From the NCBI RefSeq assembly GCF_022701195.1, contig NZ_CP078089.1:2046001-2110000 (forward strand): a stretch of DNA of 64,000 nt, given 5' to 3'. Each line of letters begins with the position of its first letter. Position 1 is the first letter of the stretch. The DNA is from Allobaculum mucilyticum (lineage in GTDB: Bacteria; Bacillota_I; Bacilli_A; Erysipelotrichales; Erysipelotrichaceae). A model generated the notes under the pieces. It was not told the DNA's origin, did no database searches, and worked only from the letters and a program-made list of their open reading frames with translations. The position numbers were made by a program, and so were the translations under genes. Positions 47,501-55,924 of the stretch are shown piece after piece.

Positions 47501-47935
47501 ATCTATGTACCTTCGGATAAAGAAGTTCTTGAAGATCTGATCGATACCGCAAATTCGATTACCACAGATGAGAGCGCGAAGTTTACCGATCTGCGAAACC
47601 GTCTGTCCCAGGCTGAGCGCACTGAAGCCAATGAATTTGCCCGTCAGGCACTTGTCGACGAAAAAGTTGACCAGCTCGAATATGCGCTGCGTCAGCTTCT
47701 CGATCCGGCTCTGCTTGATACCGCAATCGCAAAAGCAGAAGCCCTGGATCTCTCCCATTTCGCACTGGAAACCGAAAAGATTCTCAATGAAGCACTCGCT
47801 TTGGCCCGCCAGGTGCGCACTTCTGCTCTGAGGCAGGCTGAAATTGATGAGGCAGCCAGAATGCTCAATACGACGCTTCTTGAGCTGCGTCTGATGCCTG
47901 ATCCCGCTCTTCTCTCGCAGCTGAGCGAATCGTAA
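44575..47935 (+). pseudogene. Secreted clan GH-A glycosidase with LamG domain and FIVAR repeats, frameshifted near the C-terminus
   Basis: The main frame gives 981 residues: signal peptide 1-27, a concanavalin-like LamG domain (about 40-255), a helical FIVAR-type stretch (260-330), then a TIM-barrel that resembles GH51-type arabinofuranosidases (SIRYPGGSISNLFNWKTTLGP). Candidate acid/base Glu503 lies in FFEIGNE and nucleophile Glu766 in PAISEFGIYYN. At about 47455-47465 the frame shifts by one; the other frame continues YVTVAPHSFAIVRIYVP and another helical stretch to the stop at 47935. The catalytic part is before the shift, so a shortened protein may still work. It likely acts on host or dietary polysaccharide outside the cell. 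No wall-anchor motif is seen. Confidence 0.7.
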
Positions 47936-47985
47936 ATCTGGCGTAAAAAGTATCTGCAATCAATCAACAACCAAACAGACACCAG

Positions 47986-48016
47986 CAGACCCGGCAGATC
48001 GCCGGGTCTGTTTTTG
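47986..48016 (+). terminator. Intrinsic terminator after the GH-A gene
   Basis: CAGACCCGGC (47986-47995) pairs with GCCGGGTCTG (48001-48010), followed by TTTTT. Confidence 0.92.
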
Positions 48017-48074
48017 TGCAGAAATAGAAGGGAGAAGAAGAAAGTCCGGGCGCAAGACCCGCTTGCCTGTCGCT

Positions 48075-48102
48075 TTGCCGGACTGAAATGGTCCTCTACA
48101 AT
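48075..48102 (+). promoter_or_regulatory. Promoter of the GH13 gene
   Basis: TTGCCG (48075-48080), 16-nt spacer, TACAAT (48097-48102), about 95 nt before the start codon. Confidence 0.6.
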
Positions 48103-48197
48103 AGAACAGAAAATAACAGAGGTCAGCTGACCGGCAGCAGACTGCCTAAAAGCGGACTGAAACTGCATGGTCATCTGATCGTCAAGGAGGCTTTACT

Positions 48198-49538
48198 ATG
48201 GCAAAAAACACGGATCCTGCTCTGAGTCAGAACATGATCTATTCCGTCTTTGCGCGCAACCATTCCAAGGAAGGCACGCTTAAAAAAGTCGCGGAAGATC
48301 TGGACCGGATTGCAGGACTGGGCACTGATATTCTCTGGCTGATGCCAATCAATCCGATCGGAGTGGCAAAGCGCAAGGGAAAAGACGGCAGTCCGTATGC
48401 AATTGCCGACTATCGAAGCATCAATGAAACAATGGGCGACTGGGCAGATCTGGAAGAACTCGTTGCTGCGGCGCATGAGCGGGGCATGAAAGTCATTATT
48501 GACATTGTCTATAACCACACATCTCCGGATTCGAAGCTGGCGACTGAACATCCGGAATGGTTCTATCAGGATGAGAACGGACAGCCCCACTCGCTGCATA
48601 AAGAGTGGAGCGATATCGTCGATCTGGACTATTCGCACCCTGAACTTCGTGCTGAACTGATCGATACGCTCAAACAGTACGCCCGCGTTGTGGACGGCTT
48701 TCGCTGCGATGTGGCAAGCCGTGTTCCGGTTTCGTTCTGGAAAGAAGCCCGCGAGGAATGCGAAAAGGTTAAGCCGGGTCTGTTCTGGCTGGCAGAAAGC
48801 TGCCATCTGCCGTTTGTAAAATTCTGCCGGGATCATGGCCGGGTCGGTGAATCGGACAGCGCGCTCTATGAAGCGTTTGATGTTCTGTATGACTACGATG
48901 CTTTCCCGTATTTCGAAAAAAACATTCAGGATGGCGCGCCGATGAGCGAGTGGATCGATGCCCTGATCCGTCAGGATGCGGCTCTTCCAGAAGGTGCCAT
49001 CAAACTGCGCTACCTGGAAAACCACGATACGGACCGGTTCAGCCAGTATGTGAAATCGCCTCTGCTGTGGAAAAACTGGACAGCGCTGATGTTTTCTCTG
49101 AAAGGTCTGCCCATGATTTATCATGGACAGGAACACAGAGACGCACACCGTCCTTCAATCTTTGACAAAGATCCGATTGAATGGAAGAAGGATGCAGAGG
49201 CGGAAGACTTCATCCGGCTCATGAACCGGATTCACAAGGAAAAATTCACACCGGATTCGCCGATTGAATATGACCCGGACCTGGAGCAGAACGTTCTTCA
49301 TATTGAACGCGACGGCATGGACGGCTGGTTCCTTCTTGCCGCTAACAAAGACGGACAGCTGCCGGGAACTGTTACAATCGCCATACCGGATGGTACATAT
49401 ACCAATCAGATCGATCAGCAGCCTGTTGCCGTAAAAGAGGGAAAAGTCAGCGCAGACGCTCTGCCTCTTCTACTGGACAGAACAGAAATTCAGAAGCTGT
49501 CCGGTAAACTCTGCACACAGTGTTCTTTCCAGGCATAG
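48198..49538 (+). CDS. Alpha-amylase family (GH13) glycoside hydrolase, cytoplasmic
   Basis: A 446-residue enzyme without signal peptide. The four GH13 regions are clear: DIVYNHTS (I), GFRCDVAS with nucleophile Asp171 (II), WLAESCH with acid/base Glu200 (III), and LENHDTDRF with Asp277 (IV). Its short length and lack of extra N-terminal domains suggest action on imported short alpha-glucans (maltodextrins, isomaltose or sucrose type), but the exact specificity cannot be told. An aaggagg site precedes the ATG. The 119-residue gene follows after 37 nt. Confidence 0.88.
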   Translation: MAKNTDPALSQNMIYSVFARNHSKEGTLKKVAEDLDRIAGLGTDILWLMPINPIGVAKRKGKDGSPYAIADYRSINETMGDWADLEELVAAAHERGMKVIIDIVYNHTSPDSKLATEHPEWFYQDENGQPHSLHKEWSDIVDLDYSHPELRAELIDTLKQYARVVDGFRCDVASRVPVSFWKEAREECEKVKPGLFWLAESCHLPFVKFCRDHGRVGESDSALYEAFDVLYDYDAFPYFEKNIQDGAPMSEWIDALIRQDAALPEGAIKLRYLENHDTDRFSQYVKSPLLWKNWTALMFSLKGLPMIYHGQEHRDAHRPSIFDKDPIEWKKDAEAEDFIRLMNRIHKEKFTPDSPIEYDPDLEQNVLHIERDGMDGWFLLAANKDGQLPGTVTIAIPDGTYTNQIDQQPVAVKEGKVSADALPLLLDRTEIQKLSGKLCTQCSFQA

Positions 49539-49575
49539 CCTGCAAATGGACTAAAGTGCGTACGAAAGGATAACT

Positions 49576-49935
49576 ATGACAAAAGAAGAACTGTTTGAAA
49601 CCGCATATCTCAGCACCCTGCTGGCCAATGACTACAGCGAATTTCAGTTAACAGGCAACAGCTTCATCAAGGAGATTTTTGATCACGCAGGACTTCCTGA
49701 AGAAGATGTGCTCGGGCTCGTTGATATGCTTGGTTCAACAGAAACCAGAGCAGCCCAGGCTTATATCGAATGTTTAGAAACATTTGGTGCTTATCAGGAG
49801 TTTGAAGACTATGCATTAAGCCCTGAAGCAGCACCAAAAGGCCGCCAGGGCATGGCGGATACCGCAAAAAGTGTTCTTCAGCAGATCGAAGAAATGAACT
49901 CTTCCGACGAAGACAGCCAGGGTTTCGACGCTTAG
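49576..49935 (+). CDS. Hypothetical acidic protein
   Basis: A 119-residue acidic protein, predicted mainly helical, with cgaaagga before the ATG. I do not recognise a family. The C-terminal 15 residues are Ser/Asp/Glu-rich and probably disordered. It may be co-transcribed with the GH13 gene, 37 nt upstream, and is followed by a bidirectional terminator. Confidence 0.6.
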   Translation: MTKEELFETAYLSTLLANDYSEFQLTGNSFIKEIFDHAGLPEEDVLGLVDMLGSTETRAAQAYIECLETFGAYQEFEDYALSPEAAPKGRQGMADTAKSVLQQIEEMNSSDEDSQGFDA

Positions 49936-49960
49936 AATAAATCACCAATTCAGAAAGAAA

Positions 49961-50012
49961 AACATCCCGGATGCCGGCAGAAAACTGTGCCGTTGTCCGG
50001 GATGTTCGCTTT
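49961..50012. terminator. Bidirectional intrinsic terminator
   Basis: AACATCCCGGA (49961-49971) pairs with TCCGGGATGTT (49996-50006). It separates the convergent 119-residue gene and the MazG-like gene. Confidence 0.8.
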
Positions 50013-50057
50013 CTTAAGGGCTTCTGAAAAGAGGTTCGACTCAGATCGTTTTCTGGA

Positions 50058-50372
50058 TCAGAGCTCCGTATACTTGGTGCTTTTTCCTTTTGCTTTTTCG
50101 ACAGGATACTTTTTCGCGTTCTGCTCCATCTTTTCAAGAATGATGGTTTCCGGATCAAGACCGAGCTTATCGCACATCTGCAGTGCGTAAGCAAGAACAT
50201 CCGCAAGCTCTTCTTTTACGGCCTGTTCACTGGCGTCTGACGACCACTGGTAACATTCGAGCAGTTCGCCAGCTTCAATGGCAATCGATTTTGCCAGATT
50301 TTCCGGCGAGTGAAACTGATCCCAGTCCCGCTCTTCATTAAATTTTCGCAGTTCATCCATCACATGTTTCAT
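50058..50372 (-). CDS. MazG-like nucleotide pyrophosphohydrolase
   Basis: A 104-residue all-alpha NTP pyrophosphatase of the short MazG-like / RS21-C6 type, which cleaves (d)NTPs to monophosphates and pyrophosphate and clears unusual nucleotides. The metal motif EAGELLE...EELADVLAYA (ExxE, then ExxD) is complete. A gaaaaaggagc site precedes the ATG. An extended -10 (TGCTATGAT on the minus strand, near 50432) is a likely promoter. Substrate preference is unknown. Confidence 0.85.
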   Translation of the reverse strand: MKHVMDELRKFNEERDWDQFHSPENLAKSIAIEAGELLECYQWSSDASEQAVKEELADVLAYALQMCDKLGLDPETIILEKMEQNAKKYPVEKAKGKSTKYTEL

Positions 50373-50522
50373 ACCGCTCGCTCCTTTTTCTGTACCGGTT
50401 TCTGCTTTTCCGGTCTGCTGAATCTGAGTTCATCATAGCAGACCATGCAGACAGACCGTATGTCATGCGGTAATGAGAAAGACATCGCGCGACAGGCCCC
50501 CCGTCAGCGCTGGCAGAAAACG

Positions 50523-50552
50523 AAAAAAGCCCGTGCAGACCGGGCCTTTTTA
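50523..50552 (-). terminator. Intrinsic terminator of asnA
   Basis: GCCCG (50529-50533) with CGGGC (50541-50545), extended by A-T pairs; the minus strand shows TTTTTTCG after the stem. Confidence 0.75.
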
Positions 50553-50589
50553 TCGTATGTATGAAAGCAGACAGGAATCTGTCTGATGT

Positions 50590-51597
50590 TTAAAGCAGAG
50601 GAATGCCGGCTTTTTTGCAGGCTTCGCGCATTTCTTTAGGCCACAGGGAAGACTGGACTTCGCCGATGTGGGCTTTTTTGAGCAGAAGCATGCAAAGACG
50701 GGACTGACCGATACCGCCGCCGATGGTGTAGGGCAGTTCGCCGTTGAGAATCTTTTTATGGAAAGGAAGAGACTCGCGGTCGAGTGCATTTTCCTTTTCA
50801 AGCTGGCTGTGAAGGGCCTCTTCATCGACACGGATGCCCATGCTCGAGATTTCCAGCGTGGTCTGGAGCGGTTCGTACCAGAAGAGAATATCGCCGTTAA
50901 GCGACCAGTCATCATAGTCCGGGGCACGGCCGTCATGCTTTTCGCCATTGGACAGACGATCGCCGATCTTCATCAGGAAGATACAGCCGTACTCTTTTGT
51001 TGCGGCGTTTTCGCGTTCTTTCGGACTCAGATCCGGATAGCGGTCGAGCAGTTCCTGCGAAGTGATGAAGGTGATTTTGTCAGGAAGGCGGTTTACAGCC
51101 TGCGGGTATTTGTACCAGACTTCATGTTCCATATGCTTGATGACTTTAAAAATCTGTTCTACATGAGCACGAAGGGTTTCTTCGGTACGCTCTTCTTTGG
51201 CAATGACTTTCTCCCAGTCCCACTGGTCGACATATGCAGAATGCAGGTTGTCGAGTTCTTCGTCTTTGCGGATGGCGTTCATGTTGGTATACAGACCGTC
51301 ATGCATTGCAAAACCGTACTCGCCAAGCGCATTGCGTTTCCATTTGGCCAGGGAGTGAACGATTTCCACCTGTTCATCCGGCAGTTCTGCCATGGTGAAA
51401 GATACCGGCTGTTCGGTGCCGTTGAGGTTATCGTTCAGACCGCTGCTCTTTGGAACAAAAAGCGGCGCGGATACACGGATCAGGTTCATTTCCTTGCCAA
51501 ATTCGTGCTGAAAGGTATCACGGATATATTTGATCGCTGCCTGGGTCTCCTGGACGCTCAGTACTGGATCATAATCTTCGGGAAGAATCAGTTTCAT
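50590..51597 (-). CDS. asnA: Aspartate-ammonia ligase
   Basis: A 335-residue ammonia-dependent asparagine synthetase related to class II aminoacyl-tRNA synthetases. It joins Asp and ammonia with ATP to Asn, AMP and pyrophosphate. Motifs: the start [57 protein letters not shown] and [14 protein letters not shown] (class II motif 3). The ATG ending at 51597 gives the normal family length; an upstream in-frame ATG ten codons away adds a non-conserved piece. An extended -10 (TGCTATACT on the minus strand, 51643-51651) lies about 45 nt before it. No T-box is seen. Confidence 0.95.
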   Translation of the reverse strand: MKLILPEDYDPVLSVQETQAAIKYIRDTFQHEFGKEMNLIRVSAPLFVPKSSGLNDNLNGTEQPVSFTMAELPDEQVEIVHSLAKWKRNALGEYGFAMHDGLYTNMNAIRKDEELDNLHSAYVDQWDWEKVIAKEERTEETLRAHVEQIFKVIKHMEHEVWYKYPQAVNRLPDKITFITSQELLDRYPDLSPKERENAATKEYGCIFLMKIGDRLSNGEKHDGRAPDYDDWSLNGDILFWYEPLQTTLEISSMGIRVDEEALHSQLEKENALDRESLPFHKKILNGELPYTIGGGIGQSRLCMLLLKKAHIGEVQSSLWPKEMREACKKAGIPLL

Positions 51598-51642
51598 AGT
51601 CTCTCTCTTTCTTGAAAAGTTTTTCATTCAAAAATATGAAAA

Positions 51643-51651
51643 AGTATAGCA
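51643..51651 (-). promoter_or_regulatory. Extended -10 promoter of asnA
   Basis: TGCTATACT on the minus strand, about 45 nt before the asnA start; the -35 is weak. Confidence 0.55.
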
Positions 51652-51810
51652 CAGACAAATTTGACCATCATCGCAGATGAAAGAAGGCCTGAAAAGCAGT
51701 CTGGTTTTTCTGAAAACTGAACGAATTTTGAAAAGAATCGACCGATTCTCAGTCTTCCAGAAAGAGAATAGCGAACGGGAAGTTTCCCTGTGAGTAAGGA
51801 ACGCGATGAA

Positions 51811-51966
51811 AAAATCGGATCAGCTTGTACTAATCGTGCATAAGAATGGCGGTTTATACTTTTCAGTGAATAAAGTATGTTTTCTTGAACCTGATCCGTT
51901 CTCATTTTTTAATGAGTGTTAATCAGTCCGTCCCCAGTCTTCCGGACTGTACGGACGGTTTTTTTC
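51811..51966 (+). promoter_or_regulatory. Possible attenuator leader of the MATE gene
   Basis: A terminator hairpin with outer stem GTCCGT/ACGGAC (51926-51931 with 51951-51956), inner CAGTC/GACTG and seven T ends 18 nt before the MATE start, so its transcript would stop just before the gene. Upstream, CGGATCAG (51811-51818) can pair with CTGATCCG (51890-51897). A GTG-started 18-codon frame (51866-51922) ends 4 nt before the terminator stem but has a weak ribosome site. This resembles attenuation of drug-pump genes; unproven. It could instead simply end an unseen upstream transcript. Confidence 0.4.
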
Positions 51967-51984
51967 ATGTCTGGAGGTATGTGA

Positions 51985-53394
51985 ATGAAGTCTGAAGAAA
52001 ATGCGGTACGCATGACAGAAGGCTCGATTTCCAGAGCGCTGATTGCCTTCACGCTCCCTGTCTTCTGCGGCCAGCTGTTTCAGCAGCTTTACAACACGGC
52101 GGATACGCTGATTGTCGGGCAGCTGCTAGATTCGAGAGCACTCGCGGCGGTTTCGTCGTCCGGCAATCTGATTTTTCTGCTCGTCGGCTTCTTTAACGGC
52201 ATGGCTATGGGCGCATCGGTTGTCATCTCCCGTTTCTATGGAGCAGGGGATGAAGAGAAGGTCCGTAAGGCGGTTCATACTGTCACGGGTCTCGGTGCGG
52301 TGCTTTCGATTGTTCTGACGATCTTCGGCGTCTGGGCTTCTCCGATTCTGCTGAGATGGATGGATACGCCGGCGGATGTCATCGGACTGTCCAACACTTA
52401 TTTTTCCATCTACTTTGCGGGCGTAACCGGCCTGGTCTTCTATAACCTGTTTTCATCCATCATGCGTGCAGTCGGCGATTCGAAAACGCCGCTCTATTTT
52501 CTGATTTTCTCGTCGATTCTCAATATCCTGCTCGATCTGTTCATGATCGGTGTGATGGGGATGAATGTCGAGGGAGCCGCCATTGCGACGGTTCTTTCGC
52601 AGCTGATTTCTGCACTGCTTTCGATGTTCTGGCTGATGAAATCAAAAGGACCCGTACAGCTGCGACTTCGAGAAGTCCGCTTCGACTGGCCGATTCTCAA
52701 AGATGTCGTTTACAACGGCTTTCCTTCCGGCGTGCAGAACTCCATCATTTCGCTGGCCAATACCGTCGTACAGTCGCAGATCAACCATTTTGGCTATGCG
52801 GCAATGGCCGGCTGCGGTGCATATGCGAAAATTGAAGGATTCGCCTTCCTGCCGATCATGTCCTTTGGCATGGCTGCATCCACCTTTATCAGCCAGAACC
52901 TGGGCGCCGGCAAGACAGAGCGCGCTAAGGGCGGTGCAAAGATGACCATCATGTGGTCTGTGATTGCGGCTGAGCTTGTCGGTCTGGTTTTCTTCATCTG
53001 GGCACCGCAGATGATTGCCTGGTTTGATTCAAACCCGGAAGTTATCGCCTACGGTACGGGCCGGGCAAGAAGCAATGCATTATTCTATTTCCTGCTGGCT
53101 TATTCTCATGCCATCAGTGCCGTCTGCCGCGGTGCATCCAAACCGGCTGTGCCGATGTGGATTATGATGGCTGTATGGTGTTTCCTGCGTGTTGCGATTC
53201 TCAAGATTACTGAACCTTATGAGAACATCCAGTTTCTGTACTGGGTGTATCCGCTGACCTGGGGAATATCATCGATCTGCTTCTATTTCTTCTGGCGAAA
53301 CGACCGCTGGCTGCGTCCTTCGTCCAGACGCGGCAGCAATGGCGGACGTCCGGTCCGTTCCAGAATTCAGAGACTTCTTCATCAGTCGGCCTGA
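51985..53394 (+). CDS. MATE family efflux transporter
   Basis: A 469-residue membrane protein with twelve hydrophobic segments, of the MATE (NorM/DinF-like) family that exports drugs or metabolites with Na+ or H+. The start reads MTEGSISRALIAFTLPVFCGQLFQQLYNTADTLIVGQLLDSRALAAVSSSGNLIF, typical of the Firmicute group with Q-L-Y-N-x-A-D. Two homologous halves are visible, the second starting near FPSGVQNSIISLANTVVQSQI. ctggaggt precedes the ATG. The basic C-terminal tail (about 25 residues) is soluble. The substrate is unknown. Confidence 0.9.
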   Translation: MKSEENAVRMTEGSISRALIAFTLPVFCGQLFQQLYNTADTLIVGQLLDSRALAAVSSSGNLIFLLVGFFNGMAMGASVVISRFYGAGDEEKVRKAVHTVTGLGAVLSIVLTIFGVWASPILLRWMDTPADVIGLSNTYFSIYFAGVTGLVFYNLFSSIMRAVGDSKTPLYFLIFSSILNILLDLFMIGVMGMNVEGAAIATVLSQLISALLSMFWLMKSKGPVQLRLREVRFDWPILKDVVYNGFPSGVQNSIISLANTVVQSQINHFGYAAMAGCGAYAKIEGFAFLPIMSFGMAASTFISQNLGAGKTERAKGGAKMTIMWSVIAAELVGLVFFIWAPQMIAWFDSNPEVIAYGTGRARSNALFYFLLAYSHAISAVCRGASKPAVPMWIMMAVWCFLRVAILKITEPYENIQFLYWVYPLTWGISSICFYFFWRNDRWLRPSSRRGSNGGRPVRSRIQRLLHQSA

Positions 53395-53444
53395 GAAGGC
53401 GTCTTTCTGAACTGAAACTGTTCCGTCCTTTACAGAAACACTTG

Positions 53445-53477
53445 CTCCGGCTGAAAGAAATCAGCCGGAGTTTTCCT
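53445..53477 (+). terminator. Intrinsic terminator after the MATE gene
   Basis: CTCCGGCTGA (53445-53454) pairs with TCAGCCGGAG (53461-53470), followed by TTTTCC. Confidence 0.88.
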
Positions 53478-53616
53478 GGTTTTTCATTGTTTTCAGTTCT
53501 TTTCTGAAACAACCATTCAGGGAAAACAGTGTCTTCTGTCCGGATTGGCTCAAAAGGAGTAAATTTGAAGAAAATTTCGAAAATCCTGAAAGATGGAAAT
53601 CAAGGAGGCAATTCTT

Positions 53617-54687
53617 ATGGATATTCGTTTTGAATCCCGCGAAGTGCTCAAGGATAAACCGCAGGGAGCACTTGGCTTTGGCAAGTACTACACCGACTAC
53701 ATGTTCATCGCTGATTACGATAAAGATCAGGGCGGATGGCACGATGCCCGCATTGTTCCGTTTGGACCGATCGAAATGGATCCTGCGTCCATGGTTCTCC
53801 ATTACGCACAGGAAACCTTTGAAGGTCTGAAAGCTTACCGTACAAAAGACGGAAAGATTCAGCTGTTCCGTCCGGAGAAAAACGCACAGCGTTTTGCGAA
53901 CTCCAATGCCCGTCTGTCGATGCCGGCTGTACCGGAAGATCTGTTCATCGGCGCCATCGAAGAACTGGTCAAAGTTGAAAAAGACTGGGTACCAGCTAAA
54001 GAAGGCGAATCTCTGTACATCCGTCCGTACATGTTCGCTTCTGAAGCAGCTGTCGGTGTTCATCCGGCTGTTTCCTATAAATTCATGATCATTCTCTCCC
54101 CAGTAGGCGCTTATTATCCAGAAGGCATGGCACCTGTAAAAATCTGGGTTGAAGACGAATACGTCCGTGCCGCACCTGGCGGAACCGGATTTACCAAATG
54201 CGGCGGCAACTATGCCGGATCACTCAAAGCGCAAGAAAAAGCTGAAGAACACGGCTACACCCAGGTTCTGTGGCTGGATGGCGTACACAGAAAATATGTT
54301 GAAGAAGTCGGAAGCATGAACGTTATGTTCCTGATCGACGGCGAAATCTGGACTGCTCCGACAGAAGGAACTGTTCTGCCTGGCGTTACCCGCGATTCGA
54401 TCCTTCAGATCGTCAGAAGTCTTGGCTACCCGGTTCATGAAGAACATCTCGCAGTCGATGATCTGATGGCTGCTGCAAGAGACGGCCGTCTGCAGGAAGC
54501 CTTCGGAACAGGTACCGCTGCAGTTATTTCTCCGATCGGCGAACTCTGCTACAAAGGCGAAAAAGCCGTTATCAACAATTTTGAAACAGGCAAGCTGACT
54601 CAGCAGCTTTACGATACGCTCACTGGCATTCAGTGGGGCGATGTTGAAGATCCATACGGCTGGACCCGTACAGTCTGCGAAGCGTAA
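53617..54687 (+). CDS. ilvE: Branched-chain amino acid aminotransferase
   Basis: A 356-residue fold-type IV PLP enzyme that makes Leu, Ile and Val from their keto acids with glutamate, the last step of the pathway whose other steps lie at 58380-63590. It is of the BCAT group with the mammalian-like length. Visible: MVLHYAQETFEGLKAYR, RPEKNAQRFANSNARLSMP, LYIRPYMFASE, GGTGFTKCGGNYAGSL (PLP Lys region), and EVGSMNVMFLIDG. The ATG at 53617 has aaggagg 9 nt upstream; an ATG eight codons earlier overlaps that site. The acetyltransferase gene follows by 21 nt. Confidence 0.94.
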   Translation: MDIRFESREVLKDKPQGALGFGKYYTDYMFIADYDKDQGGWHDARIVPFGPIEMDPASMVLHYAQETFEGLKAYRTKDGKIQLFRPEKNAQRFANSNARLSMPAVPEDLFIGAIEELVKVEKDWVPAKEGESLYIRPYMFASEAAVGVHPAVSYKFMIILSPVGAYYPEGMAPVKIWVEDEYVRAAPGGTGFTKCGGNYAGSLKAQEKAEEHGYTQVLWLDGVHRKYVEEVGSMNVMFLIDGEIWTAPTEGTVLPGVTRDSILQIVRSLGYPVHEEHLAVDDLMAAARDGRLQEAFGTGTAAVISPIGELCYKGEKAVINNFETGKLTQQLYDTLTGIQWGDVEDPYGWTRTVCEA

Positions 54688-54708
54688 GCCGCTTTCTTCT
54701 TTCGCGTT

Positions 54709-55338
54709 ATGGATGAAAGAACACGCCGCGAGCAGGGGAAGCTGTATTGCGTCTATGATGTTCCCGGCAATGAGTGGATCAAAGCCCGCTCTCTGCTGCA
54801 GAAGATCAACAGTACGTATGTCCCGGATGAAGCCAGAGCGTATTTTGACGAGCTGCTTGGGGCATTTCCAAAAAGTTCGCATATCACGCCGCCATTCTAC
54901 TGTGATCTGGGTACCCGAATCTTTTTAGGCCAGTCGGTTCACATCAATATGGACTGCCTGTTTCTGGATGAAGGAAAGATCACAATCGGCGACCGGGTTC
55001 TGATCGGTCCGCGCTGTTCGTTCTATACGCCCATCCATCCCATGGATCCCCAGGTCCGTGCTACTGGTCTTGAAACCTGCAAGCCGATTCACATCGAAAA
55101 CGATGTGTGGCTTGGCGGCAGCGTTACAGTCAATGGAGGCGTGACGATCGGTGAGGGAAGTGTGATCGGCAGCGGTTCAGTTGTCGTACGCGACATCCCC
55201 GATCATGTATTTGCCTGCGGCAATCCATGCCGCGTCGTTCGGCCAATTGATCAGCAGGATCAGAAGGAATGGAACGACGCCTGGCAGGACTATCTTCGCG
55301 ATCCGGATACAGCCGGCATGCCCGAGTCCCATGAATAA
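54709..55338 (+). CDS. Sugar O-acetyltransferase (maltose/galactoside type)
   Basis: A 209-residue left-handed beta-helix acetyltransferase of the Maa/LacA group, which moves acetyl from acetyl-CoA to a sugar. An N-terminal helical Mac domain (KLYCVYDVPGNEWIKARSLLQKIN) is followed by hexapeptide repeats (ITIGDRVLIGPRCSF, WLGGSVTVNGGVTIGEGSVIGSGSVV). The catalytic His is in YTPIHPMDP. It lies 21 nt after ilvE without a clear ribosome site, so it may be read by coupling. The natural acceptor is unknown in most members. Confidence 0.88.
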   Translation: MDERTRREQGKLYCVYDVPGNEWIKARSLLQKINSTYVPDEARAYFDELLGAFPKSSHITPPFYCDLGTRIFLGQSVHINMDCLFLDEGKITIGDRVLIGPRCSFYTPIHPMDPQVRATGLETCKPIHIENDVWLGGSVTVNGGVTIGEGSVIGSGSVVVRDIPDHVFACGNPCRVVRPIDQQDQKEWNDAWQDYLRDPDTAGMPESHE

Positions 55339-55402
55339 GGCACGGGCGCGGTGAATTGCATTCCGGTGCCGGGGGCGTTAAACTTCTGATGAGGGCCAAT
55401 CT

Positions 55403-55624
55403 ATGAATCCAATTCTTAAAGACCTGACCAAAATTCAGGGGAAAAAGCATATTGTTACGTCCATCGAATATGAGACGCCGACCGAGGAAAAACAGGACGA
55501 TGTATTCAGCACGGTACGCGATATCCTGCTGGAGGATCTGGACGCATTTTCCAAGATTACCTTTGATGTCATCGAAGGCGGCTCCAAAGTCCGTGTGGAA
55601 GTAACCGAAAACGTAAGCAGATAA
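55403..55624 (+). CDS. Hypothetical small protein
   Basis: A 73-residue acidic protein with an alpha/beta look: VTSIEYETPTEEKQDDVFSTVRDILLEDLDAF and a C-terminal strand pair KITFDVIEGGSKVRVEVTENV. gagggcc lies before the ATG at 55403. I do not recognise a family. It is followed by a strong terminator, so it may be the last gene of the ilvE transcript. Confidence 0.5.
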   Translation: MNPILKDLTKIQGKKHIVTSIEYETPTEEKQDDVFSTVRDILLEDLDAFSKITFDVIEGGSKVRVEVTENVSR

Positions 55625-55687
55625 GTCACAGTCCATTCCGAGCTGCTCTGACATTATGTGATGAACAACTGACTGTTCACAAACTAT

Positions 55688-55749
55688 CAAGCCGAACCGG
55701 TCTGTTTTGCGAAGATTTCGTGAAATACCGGTTCGGCTTGTTTTCTTTC
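55688..55749 (+). terminator. Intrinsic terminator
   Basis: CAAGCCGAACCGGT (55688-55701) pairs perfectly with ACCGGTTCGGCTTG (55727-55740), followed by TTTTCTTT. Confidence 0.92.
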
Positions 55750-55924
55750 GGGCATGTCGTATTATCATCATTGACGTAAAAGCTCAACCGGTCAGCGGGT
55801 CTTTTTTTCTGCACCGGTCTGACTGTTTCTGCCCAGAAATCAGCGGCTGATTCCATTGGAGATGAAGCCGGATGCAGAAACCGGATGAAGAGAAATAAAA
55901 AAACGAAGAAAGGATAACTGAAGT

